DNA of 64,000 bases from a virus. This document shows, piece by piece, positions 42,774-53,036 of the stretch. The position numbers and the translations under genes are program-made. Where the stretch lies: positions 1 through 64,000 of IMG/VR virus record IMGVR_UViG_3300011013_000008; one strand, given 5' to 3'. Positions within the stretch are counted from its first letter, which is position 1; every line of letters begins with the position of its first letter. Under the pieces are notes generated by a model, which was given only the letters and a program-made list of their open reading frames with translations, was not told where the DNA came from and searched no databases.

Positions 42774-44578
42774 TAGATTATAGTAGAGATGAGAGATTAA
42801 CAGACTTTGCTAAAGCAACCCTAAAGGATAGATATTTATTAGATACAGAAACATCCCCACAAGAAGGGTTTCTAAGAGCCTGTAGAGCTTGGGCTAGTAA
42901 TGAAGCACATGCAGAAAGATTATATGATTATGTTAGTAAAGGATGGTTTTCTTTTTCTACACCAAAACTAAGTAATGCTCCAGTAAGACTAGCTTTCGCA
43001 GAGAAATGGGAAGATAACTGGGATGCAGAGTTATTTGAAGATACAAAAATAGGATTACCTATTAGTTGTTTTCTTAACTATGTTCCAGATTCTAGAGGAG
43101 GTCTAGGAGAACATTATACAGAGAATATTTGGTTAGCTTCTAATGGTGGAGGAATTGGTGGATATTGGGGTACAGTTCGATCAGACGGGACGTCAACGTC
43201 CCACGGATCAGAATCCACAGGTTCTATACCTTTCATGAAGATCGTTGACAGCCAAATGTTAGCCTTCTCCCAGGGCAAGACTCGCAGAGGGTCATATGCG
43301 GTCTATCAGGATATTAGTCACCCAGAGGTTCTAGAGTTTTTAGATATTAGAAAACCAACATCTGGAGATATTAATCGTAAGTGTTTAAACCTGCATCATG
43401 GAATTAATATAACTAATAAATTTATGCGTTTAGTGGATTTAGCTTCTAGCGAAGAAAATATTGATGATTCTTGGGATTTAATTGATCCACATACTAATAA
43501 AGTTGTTTCTACAATTAGTGCAAAAATATTATGGCAACGTATTCTAGAGAATAGAGTTAGTACTGGTGAACCCTATATAACATTTATTGATACAATAAAT
43601 GAAGCTTTACCTGCGAGCCAGAAGAAACTGGGTTTAACCGTTAAACAGTCCAATTTATGCACAGAGATTGTACTGGTTACTTCCCCAAAAAGAACTGCAG
43701 TATGTGCATTATCTAGTGTTAATACTTACTTTTTTGATGAGTGGAAAAATAATATAGACTTTATTCCTGATTTAGTAGAAATGATTGATAATGGCCTAGA
43801 ATATTTTATTCATAATGCTCCTGAAGAAATGTGGAGAGCGGTAAATTCTGCCAAAGCAGAAAGAAGTATAGGACTAGGACAATTAGGATTTCATAGTTTA
43901 CTTCAGAAGAAAGGTATTCCATTTGAAAGTGCTCTTGCAACTTCTTTAAATAGACAAATTGCGAAGCATATCTATGAAGAAGCGATAGCCTCCTCTTCCG
44001 TGTTAGCGGAAGAAAGAGGCGAGCCTTCGGATATGGAGGGCACAGGTCGTCGAAATGCTCACTTAATAGCAATCGCTCCAAATGCTAGCTCCGCTATTAT
44101 AGCCGGAGTATCTCCTAGTATTGAACTAATTGTTAGTAATATTTTTACACAAAAGACTTTAAGTGGTTCTTTTACTGTAAAGAACAAAGAATTAGAAAAA
44201 CTACTAGAAGAAAAGTATGATAAAAATACTAGAGAAATATGGAAGCAAATATTAGGTGATAATGGTTCTGTACGTAGTCTTGAGTTTTTAACAGATTATG
44301 AGAAGGATATATTTAAAACTGCACAGGAAGTAGACCAGAGATGGATTATAGATCATGCAGGAGATAGACAACCTTATATATGTCAAGCACAGTCAATAAA
44401 TATATTTGTACCAGCAAATGTAGATATTTTATATTTACACAAGATACATATGAGAGCATGGAAACATGGATTAAAATCATTATACTACTGTAGATCAAAT
44501 ACACTACAGAGAGCTGATATAATCAGTAAAATAGAGAGGGTTAAATTAGATGACGAAGAATGTCTTAGCTGCCAATAA
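42764..44578 (+). CDS. nrdA: Ribonucleotide reductase class I, alpha subunit
   Basis: 604 residues, shorter than cellular NrdA because the N-terminal ATP-cone is absent. Visible: substrate Cys in LPISCFLNYV near 102, NLCTE near 303 (Asn, thiyl Cys and Glu), the partner Cys in VCALSSVN near 316, radical-path tyrosines in the IDYLYLHK/LKSLYYCRS segment, and C-terminal redox Cys pair CLSC. It reduces NDPs to dNDPs. Lack of the ATP-cone predicts loss of dATP feedback inhibition. A GC-rich hairpin lies at 43187-43202. Confidence 0.92.
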   Translation: MSIIDYSRDERLTDFAKATLKDRYLLDTETSPQEGFLRACRAWASNEAHAERLYDYVSKGWFSFSTPKLSNAPVRLAFAEKWEDNWDAELFEDTKIGLPISCFLNYVPDSRGGLGEHYTENIWLASNGGGIGGYWGTVRSDGTSTSHGSESTGSIPFMKIVDSQMLAFSQGKTRRGSYAVYQDISHPEVLEFLDIRKPTSGDINRKCLNLHHGINITNKFMRLVDLASSEENIDDSWDLIDPHTNKVVSTISAKILWQRILENRVSTGEPYITFIDTINEALPASQKKLGLTVKQSNLCTEIVLVTSPKRTAVCALSSVNTYFFDEWKNNIDFIPDLVEMIDNGLEYFIHNAPEEMWRAVNSAKAERSIGLGQLGFHSLLQKKGIPFESALATSLNRQIAKHIYEEAIASSSVLAEERGEPSDMEGTGRRNAHLIAIAPNASSAIIAGVSPSIELIVSNIFTQKTLSGSFTVKNKELEKLLEEKYDKNTREIWKQILGDNGSVRSLEFLTDYEKDIFKTAQEVDQRWIIDHAGDRQPYICQAQSINIFVPANVDILYLHKIHMRAWKHGLKSLYYCRSNTLQRADIISKIERVKLDDEECLSCQ

Positions 44579-45536
44579 AGGAATATTAGGTACTAGAACA
44601 GAGTATAAGCCTTTTCAGTATGAATGGGCATTTGATTACTATCAGATGCAAAATAAGATACATTGGATTCCTGAAGAAGTATTATTGCATGAAGATATAA
44701 AAGATTGGAATTTGAGATTATCAGACGATGATAAAGCCTTATTACAAGACTTGTTTATGCTCTTTACACAGAGCGATGTTGATGTAGCAAAAGGTTATGT
44801 TGAGAATTACATGCCATGGTTCAAATTACCAGAACTAAGAATGATGATGCTATCTATAGGTAATACAGAAGCCATTCATCAGCATGCTTATGCTTATTTG
44901 ATTGATACTTTAGGTTTTGAAGAGTCAATTTATTCTGCTTTTAATGATTATAAAGTTATGGTAGATAAGCATGAATATGTAACGCAGTATAAAGTAACTG
45001 ATATACCATCATTAATGAAGTCGCTAGCAGTATATAGCGGATTTACTGAAGGATTGCATTTATTTTCTAGTTTTGCTATTTTACTTAATTTTTCTAGATT
45101 TAATAGAATGAAGGGAATGGGACAGATTGTCACTTGGTCTATCCGTGATGAAGAACTACATATTGAAGCTATGACTAAAGTATTCAGAACTCTAGTAAAA
45201 GAAAATATTCAATACTGGACAGATGATTTCAAAAAAGAAATCTATGATATTTGTAGAACTATGGTTAAGCTAGAAGATGCTTTTATTGATAATGCTTTTA
45301 AAGACTATAAGATTGAAGGTATTACAGCAGAGGAAGCTAAGTCTTATATTAGATTTATCGCGGATAGACGCTTATTGCAGTTAGGTCTAAAAACTAATTA
45401 TGATATGAGGGAAAGTCCTTTGGATTGGATGGAAGATATGTTAAGTGGTATTGAGCATACAAACTTTTTTGAGAATAGAGCTACAGAATACTCTAAGGGA
45501 GCTATGACTGGTAGTTGGCAGGATGTTTGGAAATGA
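44550..45536 (+). CDS. nrdB: Ribonucleotide reductase class I, beta subunit
   Basis: 328 residues. Di-iron ligands are visible in order: the acidic residue in FTQSDVDV near 74, E-x2-H in NTEAIHQHAY near 110-117 with the radical Tyr four residues after the His, the Glu in SGFTEGLHLF near 170, and the E-x2-H pair in RDEELHIEA near 204. Its start lies 29 bases inside nrdA. Together they supply dNTPs for replication. Confidence 0.92.
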   Translation: MTKNVLAANKGILGTRTEYKPFQYEWAFDYYQMQNKIHWIPEEVLLHEDIKDWNLRLSDDDKALLQDLFMLFTQSDVDVAKGYVENYMPWFKLPELRMMMLSIGNTEAIHQHAYAYLIDTLGFEESIYSAFNDYKVMVDKHEYVTQYKVTDIPSLMKSLAVYSGFTEGLHLFSSFAILLNFSRFNRMKGMGQIVTWSIRDEELHIEAMTKVFRTLVKENIQYWTDDFKKEIYDICRTMVKLEDAFIDNAFKDYKIEGITAEEAKSYIRFIADRRLLQLGLKTNYDMRESPLDWMEDMLSGIEHTNFFENRATEYSKGAMTGSWQDVWK

Positions 45537-45572
45537 ATAAGTTGGATACAGGAACTGGCTAACTTAGTAGAG

Positions 45573-45603
45573 AAGGAAGAGTAGTAACTACTCTTCCTTT
45601 TTT
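45573..45603. terminator. Bidirectional terminator between convergent operons
   Basis: AAGGAAGAGTAG pairs perfectly with CTACTCTTCCTT around TAA; a T run follows on +. It separates the rightward early genes from the leftward late genes. Confidence 0.92.
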
Positions 45604-45872
45604 ATTGCCTGTAATAAGTTAAGCAACTCTTTAATATAACCTTCTAGTGTTATTTTTGTAGCTACATAGGCTTTGCCTATAGTAGCATAGTCGGTTCTAT
45701 TTTGTTCTACTAATAAATCAGTAGGTAAGACAGGTTCGGGTGGTATATCAAATTTAGGTATTTGATATACAGGTACATCAACATACTTAGTTTTATATAC
45801 TATTTGTGGCTTTGGCTTAGGACAGCCAACGAGGAAACTACTAATTAGTAGTACTAATATTAATCGCTTCAT
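45588..45872 (-). CDS. Outer-membrane spanin lipoprotein (Rz1-like)
   Basis: 94 residues with a lipoprotein signal: MKRLILVLLISSFLVGC, lipobox LVGC with acylated Cys17, then proline-rich VPVYQIPKFDIPPEPVLP and a helical end. It overlaps the inner-membrane spanin gene by 32 bases in another frame. With that protein it would span the periplasm and fuse the two membranes in the last lysis step. Confidence 0.8.
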   Translation of the reverse strand: MKRLILVLLISSFLVGCPKPKPQIVYKTKYVDVPVYQIPKFDIPPEPVLPTDLLVEQNRTDYATIGKAYVATKITLEGYIKELLNLLQAIKKEE

Positions 45873-46215
45873 CTAACATCCACTCCATTGTATCAGTACA
45901 ACCTTCTAGTTGTTTTTTATTAATTGAATTAAGTTGCTTGGACACATTACTCTTTAGTTTAACATTTTCAGTGCTAGCTTTACTTAATTTACTATTAGTA
46001 TCTTCTAACTTTCTATTAAAGTTATCTATAATAGAATTTTGATGAGTAATAGCTTGTTTTAAATTTTCAGCAGAAGCTTCACAGATAGTAAGTTGAGCTT
46101 TTGCCATTCCTAGTGCATTATCTTTATCACTAATTACACCATTAAGATAAAAGACATACCCTGACATAGTTAATAAAACTACGCCAAGGATAGCAGATAT
46201 ATATTTACTAATCAT
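45841..46215 (-). CDS. Inner-membrane spanin (Rz-like)
   Basis: 124 residues. One N-terminal transmembrane helix (residues 5-25) followed by a periplasmic coiled coil (AKAQLTICEASAENLKQ through SKLSKASTENVKLKS). Two Cys could link dimers. Its end overlaps the lipoprotein gene, as typical of Rz/Rz1 pairs. Confidence 0.8.
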   Translation of the reverse strand: MISKYISAILGVVLLTMSGYVFYLNGVISDKDNALGMAKAQLTICEASAENLKQAITHQNSIIDNFNRKLEDTNSKLSKASTENVKLKSNVSKQLNSINKKQLEGCTDTMEWMLDEAINISTTN

Positions 46216-46239
46216 CTTTCTCAGTATCTATAAAAATAC

Positions 46240-46665
46240 TCATCTGCTTAATATCTCCCAATGTGGTAAGTCATCAAAGGATTGATCTGAAAAATCTCCA
46301 TCACCATCCCAATCTCCTCCCCATCTTACTTTTATTCCAAGTTGAACAGCAGTACATTTAACATAACCAGCAAAATGATAAAATCTAGCAATTGCTTTCT
46401 GTCTTTCTTTTTTAGTACCTGTATTACCCCAATTAATTGGATAAGGTGATACATCAACTGCTTCACTAAGATAAGAATTATGCTTAGAGTTAGGCCACTG
46501 TACTTTTGATCTTTTAGTAGAATAAGCGTATTGTTGGTCTATCTTACTTCTATGCCCTTGTAATATAGTACAATCATAATACTTAATTACAGTATTAAAT
46601 AAATCCTGTAATTCAGGAACACAAGTATCTAATCTATCCTTAGATGTTTTACTAAAGTTACTCAT
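46240..46665 (-). CDS. Endolysin, M15 peptidase family
   Basis: 141 residues. Zinc ligands: His in NSKHNSYLSEAVDVSPYP (S-x-H then D) near 61-72 and DLPHWE near 135. GHRSKIDQQYAY is the usual M15 substrate loop. It cuts the L-Ala-D-Glu or related bond of peptidoglycan, as the T5 endolysin does. No signal peptide, so a holin must release it. Adjacent to the spanin pair and to a membrane protein that could be that holin. Confidence 0.88.
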   Translation of the reverse strand: MSNFSKTSKDRLDTCVPELQDLFNTVIKYYDCTILQGHRSKIDQQYAYSTKRSKVQWPNSKHNSYLSEAVDVSPYPINWGNTGTKKERQKAIARFYHFAGYVKCTAVQLGIKVRWGGDWDGDGDFSDQSFDDLPHWEILSR

Positions 46666-47000
46666 TTTTTACAATGTACCCCCCTGTAATCATGCCTATC
46701 TAGGTATCGGCATATTTCTACACCGAGCTTATTTCTAAGGCTACCTTTAGGCTCTTCGTATTTGTATCTAGTTACTCTATTTGTAACTAGATCCTTCCAA
46801 GACTTAGATGGCCCACCTATAAAAGGCATAAAGATAAAATACTTATCTAGCAGCCAGTCTAGGGCTACAAATACAACTTCTAGAGGATATAGTAAATACT
46901 CAAATTTAGTATCTTGTAACTTAGCCATTAAGCTCATTAAAATTGGAAAGGTTACTAGCAGAGTTACTGCTAGTAGAAGGAAGTATAAAAATATATTCAT
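46662..47000 (-). CDS. Membrane protein, holin candidate
   Basis: 112 residues. Strong N-terminal transmembrane helix (FLYFLLLAVTLLVTFPILM) and a second weaker one (YLLYPLEVVFVALDWLL), then a basic soluble tail (RNKLGVEICRYLDRHDYRG). It overlaps the endolysin by 4 bases. Position fits a holin, but the long basic tail is unusual, so the role is uncertain. Confidence 0.55.
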   Translation of the reverse strand: MNIFLYFLLLAVTLLVTFPILMSLMAKLQDTKFEYLLYPLEVVFVALDWLLDKYFIFMPFIGGPSKSWKDLVTNRVTRYKYEEPKGSLRNKLGVEICRYLDRHDYRGVHCKK

Positions 47001-47012
47001 TAATTTCTCCTA

Positions 47013-47486
47013 TTATGGATTAAAGTTATCTGCAAGAGTTCCATTTATCTCCGCCTGATTACTTGCGTCCCTTATTGTTTTTATTTGAGACCAGATAGAC
47101 TTAATGACATCGGACTCCGCTTGCTCAGTGACGGTAAGTGCTGCGCCAGTGGCTATCTTGTTTGTTAGCTCCAGCTCTCTAGCAATCATGTTTCGCTGCT
47201 TAACTTCATCTGCTATTGCTAATATTGCAGATGAGGCTTTAGACTTAATTTTAGCTACTCTTAATTCTTCTATAGTATTTGCTTCTTCTATAGTATAGTC
47301 AAAAGAACTCATTAATGCATCTAGAGTTGCTTGATCTATACCTTGAACATCTAAATTGAAGACTGTAAGATCTGGTTCACCATTTACTTCAGGATGACTT
47401 GTATATAAATCTTCTGTACGAACACCTAAATAATTAGCTAATAACTGTAAGTTAATATTAACTGGAAAATTATTTATTATACTCAT
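47013..47486 (-). CDS. Hypothetical tail-associated protein
   Basis: 157 residues. The N-terminus (NFPVNINLQLLANYLGVRTEDLY) and the helical C-terminal half (KQRNMIARELELTNKIATG) suggest a tail-fibre assembly or chaperone protein. It overlaps the large tip protein gene by 4 bases. Not recognised with certainty. Confidence 0.55.
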   Translation of the reverse strand: MSIINNFPVNINLQLLANYLGVRTEDLYTSHPEVNGEPDLTVFNLDVQGIDQATLDALMSSFDYTIEEANTIEELRVAKIKSKASSAILAIADEVKQRNMIARELELTNKIATGAALTVTEQAESDVIKSIWSQIKTIRDASNQAEINGTLADNFNP

Positions 47487-50400
47487 GCTTTATACCCCCA
47501 AGCTATATATCGTGCTGTATTAGCACTCATACTTATATCCCTATGCACTACAAAATTTGATGTAGTTATATAGTGCACATGTATTCCTACAGCGTCAGAT
47601 ATAGAGCTATCATTTGGAATAGCCATTGTTAAAAATGGAGTAGTAAAAGTTAATCCTGAGTGATAAGAAACCGTTTGATTGTTTACTGTATTTGAAGCAA
47701 ATGTACCCCAAATAATTAATAAACCATCATTAAAGTGTTTATACCCTTGTGTAGAAGAACCAATACTCTTTGCCCTAGTAACTGAAAATTCATTCCACCG
47801 TGAACTTAGATAAGCATGCATGGAATTACCATCAGAAGGAACCCACATAGATCCTTCATAAGCACCAGCAGGCTTATAGCTTGCAATAGATGGCTCTATA
47901 TACAATGGAACTCCCTCTGCAGTAGATGCAAATGCTGTTACTCCAATAGCTCCTTTTGAATTGCCATTAGTTCCTCCTTCAACCCCTCTAACATAGCCAT
48001 AACCAATTATAGCACTAGAATATCCTGATTTATAATTCTGCGCACGTATAGTATATGTAGGCCCATTACTTTCAGCATGAATAGCTTGATACTTTCCTGT
48101 AGTTGCTAAACTAGAGCCTAACTTTAGAACAGTATTATCTGTACCATATCCAAGATTAATACCAATAGTAGCTACTTTATAGTTATTACTATCATAAAAT
48201 TCAGCTTCATTAGTTGTTGAATTTAATACCATTCTCTGGCCAGTAGATTTTGTTTGTACTGTTCTAGCAGTTAATGTACCAGCAGTAATTTTGTCTGCGC
48301 TAAGTGATCCTATTTGGGCATCAGTGATTGTACCATTAGCTATTTGTGTATTATCTACTTGGTTTAATAAAGCTAATTTACCTTGTCCAGCTATACCAGC
48401 AGCTATATTACTAGCTGTTATATCAGCATTAGGGTTAGTCCTTGAAATTACCAAGCCTTGTACAAGTGGTTCACCAAAAGTGTTAAATGAATTAATCTGT
48501 AAAAATGGTGCGATTGATGTTGTTCCAGATGCAATTACCAACTCACCTGTTAAATATGTCCAATCATTACCAGCAGCTAAATTTACTGCATAAGGCCACA
48601 AATTCTGTGCTACCCCACCTATCCACTGTCTATACCCGAACTGCGTTAGTTGCGTTGTAGCCTGTGTATTAATCCAACACGCCCAGTACATTGTTTCACC
48701 CGGCGTTACTGGTATTCTATTGGTTTGGTCATAATTATCTCTCTGGGTTAGCTTTAGAGCGTGTGTATATCCGTCTAATGCTGACACACCTGCAACTGAT
48801 GAAATAGCCACGACACTTCCACTTGTCCAATCACCTTTAAATAAACTATCAGTGAACGTGCCTGTATTTAATAAATTTGCACCAGTTGCATTAGCCATCG
48901 CAATAGTTCTTGCGGTAGTTATATCCTGTTGCGTTTGAGCATCTGATTGGTTTTGTGTAGCATTTAAAGCGCCAGTGTATCCAATATCTGCGGGAGTAGT
49001 GTTAGCATTTAATAGCTGAGTATCACCTACAACAGTTCCACCATAGTTTTTAATATTTACCCCAGATTGAGCTCCTACTGTTGCTTGGGGTTCATAGTTA
49101 AAATTAGGCGTTAATAAAATTCCTACTGGAGAGTAAGTTGTGCCTAAACTATTGCCTACTGTTTGATTATCATTAATCCAAGCAGTCGACCCAGTACCTT
49201 TTCTCCATATACCCTCTAACCTTACAGATGTATAATTTGTTGTGTACGCATATATAGTCCATTTGTATGAATTTATAGGGTTTCCAATTGCTTCTCTGTA
49301 TACTTTGAATCTGGCATCAAATTGAGTTTGATTATCCACAGATACAGAAAACACACTTGAGCCAATTCCTAAGGGTGAACCACTAGTAACAACCCCACTA
49401 ATTGATACACGAGCTGAATTAGTATATCTACCTGTAGAAGAACCCAAGTTTGCAGTTCCGTTAAATGACCAACTTGTCCAATTATTAACTAATGTGAAAG
49501 ACGCAACTTTATACCAGCCATTAGCATTATGATTATTATCAACTTGACAACTAATGTAATATTCTCTATTGGCTGTCGCTAAATCATTACCATTGTATCG
49601 TTTTAGTATTTCACTGGAATTTATTACATCAGACCATTGCTGATTAGTATTTAATACAGTAGTATCAGAAGGTTGCCCAGATATATTACTATTCCAAGTT
49701 GAACCAGCTGTTGCACCAGCCTCTGAAGGAGCATTTATAGTCTGTAACACATCAATATCAGAATTAGAATAAATTTCTTTCTTTTTCCAAGCTGACCAAG
49801 TAGGATAACTAGTTGGGTTAACTTCACGAGTCCATTCTTCAGACTCATTAGCAGCACTGATTGCTGCTAGATAAAATACTTGAGTTGCTCTATTACTAGC
49901 ATACCAGTGTGTAACTACACCACCATAAGTATCAGGCCAAGTATTATTATTAACTACTTGAAACATTAAGAAAGGTGCTTTATCTAGTGTAGCATATACT
50001 GAAGCATTATCTGTACCAGCATAGGCATTATCAGCTAGTGTTTTTACAACATTATCTGTATACGCTTTAGCATTAGCCTCTGCAGTATTAGCGGATGCCT
50101 GCGCATCAACTAGATTCTGTGTACCAGATACACCAGTTATAGCATTAGGAGTTCTTACACTAACATTACCAGTAGTATCTTCAGCAATAGCCCAATAGTA
50201 CATAGTAGCATATTGGTTATCAACATCAGTTAAAGTAGTACCACTAGTAGTACCAATTACCTTTTTAGAAGCATCATTCCAATTATTAACATTAGCACTA
50301 TATATAGTAGTATGTTTAAAGTCTAAATCAGTAGGATTAGTCCAACTAATTTTTATCTGACCGTCTAAACCGGAGGTAACATTTAGTCCTGTTACTGGAT

Positions 50401-53035
50401 TAGGTGCTGCACTTTTCCCTACAACTGTACCACTAGCACTGACAGTAGTATATATATTAGAATTTTCTATATTAGGATCAGTATACTTTATAGTTGCTGC
50501 TACACTAACAAGATCTTGATCTTTAACATCTCTAATAAAATACTGTTCATCACTAGGATTTAAAGTTACTGTTCTAGTTTCGTTAGCACTAACACCAGAG
50601 GTAATATTTATAACTAACTCTAACAACGTTCTTGTTTCTTGAGTAGGAGCTGTCCAAGTAACTTTTGCCTGTGGTAATACTGTACCATCTCCAGTTTTAT
50701 ATAAAGTACTATTATCAGAAGTAATAGTTAAAGCTGAAACTGGACTTAAGTCAGGAGAACTAGAATAAGAAGTTGTTGGAGAATACTTTATAGGCTCTAA
50801 AGTAGTTTTATCCCAAACATAAGCACTGCTACCTTCTTGTCTTATTTTTAGAACTATTTTGCTATCCTGCAACGACCATGAAGTAACAGAAAATATATTA
50901 TTTCCATTAGTATCAGACCAACCAAGTCTATCTATATTTACTTTTATAAAAGACCCAACAGGTATTTCCATAACACTAAGATTACAGATTAAAGTTGCAC
51001 TAACTCCTAGTCTTGCTCTCTGTAAGCTAATTCTAGCTAAGCGTTGAGCATCAAAATTACTAGTAGTAAAAGGATACTTAACACTATGTAATAATTCATA
51101 ACCTCCATCTTCTAAAATATAATTAGAATGAGTTTGTTTTGGAAAATCACTCTCTTCCCATTTATTAGCAGGATTTTTAATCGTACCAGATACAGTATTT
51201 ATTAGATTTGCAGAACCTGCAGATCCATCAACAGTAACATCACCAGCTAAATTAGATTCATCTATAGTAAATGTAGGAGTATTATAAGCACCAGGTATAG
51301 CTAAAAATTTACCTTGAACATAAGGTAAAGTTCCAGCACCAGCAGCTAATAAGTTTTCTAAGTTACTAATAGGACTTTGAGCTGTATCAACAATACCATT
51401 AATAGTATATCTAGGACTCTGTATACGTATATTAGTTACTGTAAAGTCTTGCTCAACTTTAAAAGTAATTACAGTTCTAGTATTATTAGCCTCGTAATAA
51501 GAATCTTCTATATAATATCTAGCTTTACTAATAACTTCTTCAGTATTAGTATCTAATAAAGGAGTAGGCTCTCCATTAATAACAGTTTCACCAATTCTAG
51601 TATATACTAAATTAGTAGTAGAACCGCCAATAATAATTTCTTCATATTTAACATAGTAATCTGTTTGGTCACCAGTTACATATAAAGTTTTAACATTAGT
51701 ATTTGTAGAGTAAGGCCCATCAATAGCAGATAGAGTACTACCAGTTAGATTAACTATTTCATCAGCTACATTAGCTGCCTCAATAATATTAGAATTAGAT
51801 ATCTCAGAAGATTTCACTCCAATTCCATACAAGGAGTTATCAGAATTTCCAATTCTACCATAGTAGTTACCACTAGATAGATAATCTCTTAGACATAGTG
51901 CCCAGTTATCGGAATATTCCCAAGTACTAGAATCAGTTTCTGATTGTAGGGTAGCCCAATTTTGACCAAGAATTACATCACCAAGAAAAGCTTGTAAAAA
52001 AGATAAGAATATACCCGCAGTATGAGCTTTAATACATCTATATGTTTTTCCAGAAGCACTAGTTACTTTATCATCTACAGCATAAGCAGTATTACCAGAC
52101 CAATTACCTCTATCATTTAATGTAAAATTAGCTTCAGACTGTCTAGGATCAAATACACGTTTACCTCTAATTACACATCTAACTTTAGGTATACCAGAAT
52201 ATAATTCTGGGTCATATTTAAAGCGTAGATATACATATGCAGTATTGGTTAGTATATGGTCAGTAGACCATTGTCTACCCTCAACTGGTTCAGTTCTACC
52301 ACTACCACTATACGGTACAAAAGGTAAAGTATCACTATAACGTTCAGGATCGAATACAATTGATCCATCTATATTTACTACTCCACCACCCATTTTAAAT
52401 TTAGAATGGTTACTAAATACCTTAGTTTCATCTATAGTAATAGATGTAGGACTTATAGCAGTTACACCATATGGTTCATAGTATTTTAAATTAGAACTAT
52501 CAGATATAGATCCAGCATCATATTGTTTATCAACATTAGCTAGAATAAAATTATCTCCAGTAGTTTGATTACCTCTGTAACCAATAAATTCTATTTTATC
52601 TTTATATTTATTATCTACTAGTTTTAATAAGCCATTAACAACATCAAGTTTAAATACAAGGTCTTCACCAATATATACTTCTTCTATACCATCTATTTCA
52701 TGGGCAGCTATTGCAACTGCTAGATTTAAGTAACCACCTGACTCCTTTTGCTCTGTAATACGTCCACCAGATAAATCACTTTCATATTTTAAGTAATATC
52801 TATCTAATACATCTAGAAATACTGCAGTACCACCTACCATAGTACGTCCATAAACAATTTTATGTGATTCTGAAGCACTTCTTACTACTAAATTCTGTGA
52901 ACCTAAATCTTCATTAGAGCTGGGGGCTAAAATTGCTCCAAGTATATAAGCATCTATAATATTAGCTGCTAGTACAGAAAAAAATAGTGCTCCCCCTTGT
53001 AAGCCTAAAGTACCTACATAAGCCGCTGCTGGCAT
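47483..53035 (-). CDS. Tail tip / central fibre protein (lambda J-like)
   Basis: 1850 residues. The N-terminal quarter has KIVYGRTMVGGTAVFLD and AIAAHEIDGIEEVYIG, typical of phage tip attachment proteins. The middle contains fibronectin-III-like repeats (PVTGLNVTSGLDGQIKISW, LDFKHTTIYSA), and the C-terminal third is Ser/Thr/Asn-rich with many short beta segments ending in a receptor-binding-type region. It would sit at the tail end and contact the host surface. The part around 48.4-49.4 kb is less AT-rich than the rest, a sign of exchange in the host-range region. Confidence 0.85.
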   Translation of the reverse strand: MPAAAYVGTLGLQGGALFFSVLAANIIDAYILGAILAPSSNEDLGSQNLVVRSASESHKIVYGRTMVGGTAVFLDVLDRYYLKYESDLSGGRITEQKESGGYLNLAVAIAAHEIDGIEEVYIGEDLVFKLDVVNGLLKLVDNKYKDKIEFIGYRGNQTTGDNFILANVDKQYDAGSISDSSNLKYYEPYGVTAISPTSITIDETKVFSNHSKFKMGGGVVNIDGSIVFDPERYSDTLPFVPYSGSGRTEPVEGRQWSTDHILTNTAYVYLRFKYDPELYSGIPKVRCVIRGKRVFDPRQSEANFTLNDRGNWSGNTAYAVDDKVTSASGKTYRCIKAHTAGIFLSFLQAFLGDVILGQNWATLQSETDSSTWEYSDNWALCLRDYLSSGNYYGRIGNSDNSLYGIGVKSSEISNSNIIEAANVADEIVNLTGSTLSAIDGPYSTNTNVKTLYVTGDQTDYYVKYEEIIIGGSTTNLVYTRIGETVINGEPTPLLDTNTEEVISKARYYIEDSYYEANNTRTVITFKVEQDFTVTNIRIQSPRYTINGIVDTAQSPISNLENLLAAGAGTLPYVQGKFLAIPGAYNTPTFTIDESNLAGDVTVDGSAGSANLINTVSGTIKNPANKWEESDFPKQTHSNYILEDGGYELLHSVKYPFTTSNFDAQRLARISLQRARLGVSATLICNLSVMEIPVGSFIKVNIDRLGWSDTNGNNIFSVTSWSLQDSKIVLKIRQEGSSAYVWDKTTLEPIKYSPTTSYSSSPDLSPVSALTITSDNSTLYKTGDGTVLPQAKVTWTAPTQETRTLLELVINITSGVSANETRTVTLNPSDEQYFIRDVKDQDLVSVAATIKYTDPNIENSNIYTTVSASGTVVGKSAAPNPVTGLNVTSGLDGQIKISWTNPTDLDFKHTTIYSANVNNWNDASKKVIGTTSGTTLTDVDNQYATMYYWAIAEDTTGNVSVRTPNAITGVSGTQNLVDAQASANTAEANAKAYTDNVVKTLADNAYAGTDNASVYATLDKAPFLMFQVVNNNTWPDTYGGVVTHWYASNRATQVFYLAAISAANESEEWTREVNPTSYPTWSAWKKKEIYSNSDIDVLQTINAPSEAGATAGSTWNSNISGQPSDTTVLNTNQQWSDVINSSEILKRYNGNDLATANREYYISCQVDNNHNANGWYKVASFTLVNNWTSWSFNGTANLGSSTGRYTNSARVSISGVVTSGSPLGIGSSVFSVSVDNQTQFDARFKVYREAIGNPINSYKWTIYAYTTNYTSVRLEGIWRKGTGSTAWINDNQTVGNSLGTTYSPVGILLTPNFNYEPQATVGAQSGVNIKNYGGTVVGDTQLLNANTTPADIGYTGALNATQNQSDAQTQQDITTARTIAMANATGANLLNTGTFTDSLFKGDWTSGSVVAISSVAGVSALDGYTHALKLTQRDNYDQTNRIPVTPGETMYWACWINTQATTQLTQFGYRQWIGGVAQNLWPYAVNLAAGNDWTYLTGELVIASGTTSIAPFLQINSFNTFGEPLVQGLVISRTNPNADITASNIAAGIAGQGKLALLNQVDNTQIANGTITDAQIGSLSADKITAGTLTARTVQTKSTGQRMVLNSTTNEAEFYDSNNYKVATIGINLGYGTDNTVLKLGSSLATTGKYQAIHAESNGPTYTIRAQNYKSGYSSAIIGYGYVRGVEGGTNGNSKGAIGVTAFASTAEGVPLYIEPSIASYKPAGAYEGSMWVPSDGNSMHAYLSSRWNEFSVTRAKSIGSSTQGYKHFNDGLLIIWGTFASNTVNNQTVSYHSGLTFTTPFLTMAIPNDSSISDAVGIHVHYITTSNFVVHRDISMSANTARYIAWGYKA

Positions 53036-53036
53036 A

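Noticed and set aside
47483-53035. Forward ORFs at 48291 and 50859
   Set aside because: They are antisense shadows of the large tail protein gene without ribosome sites.
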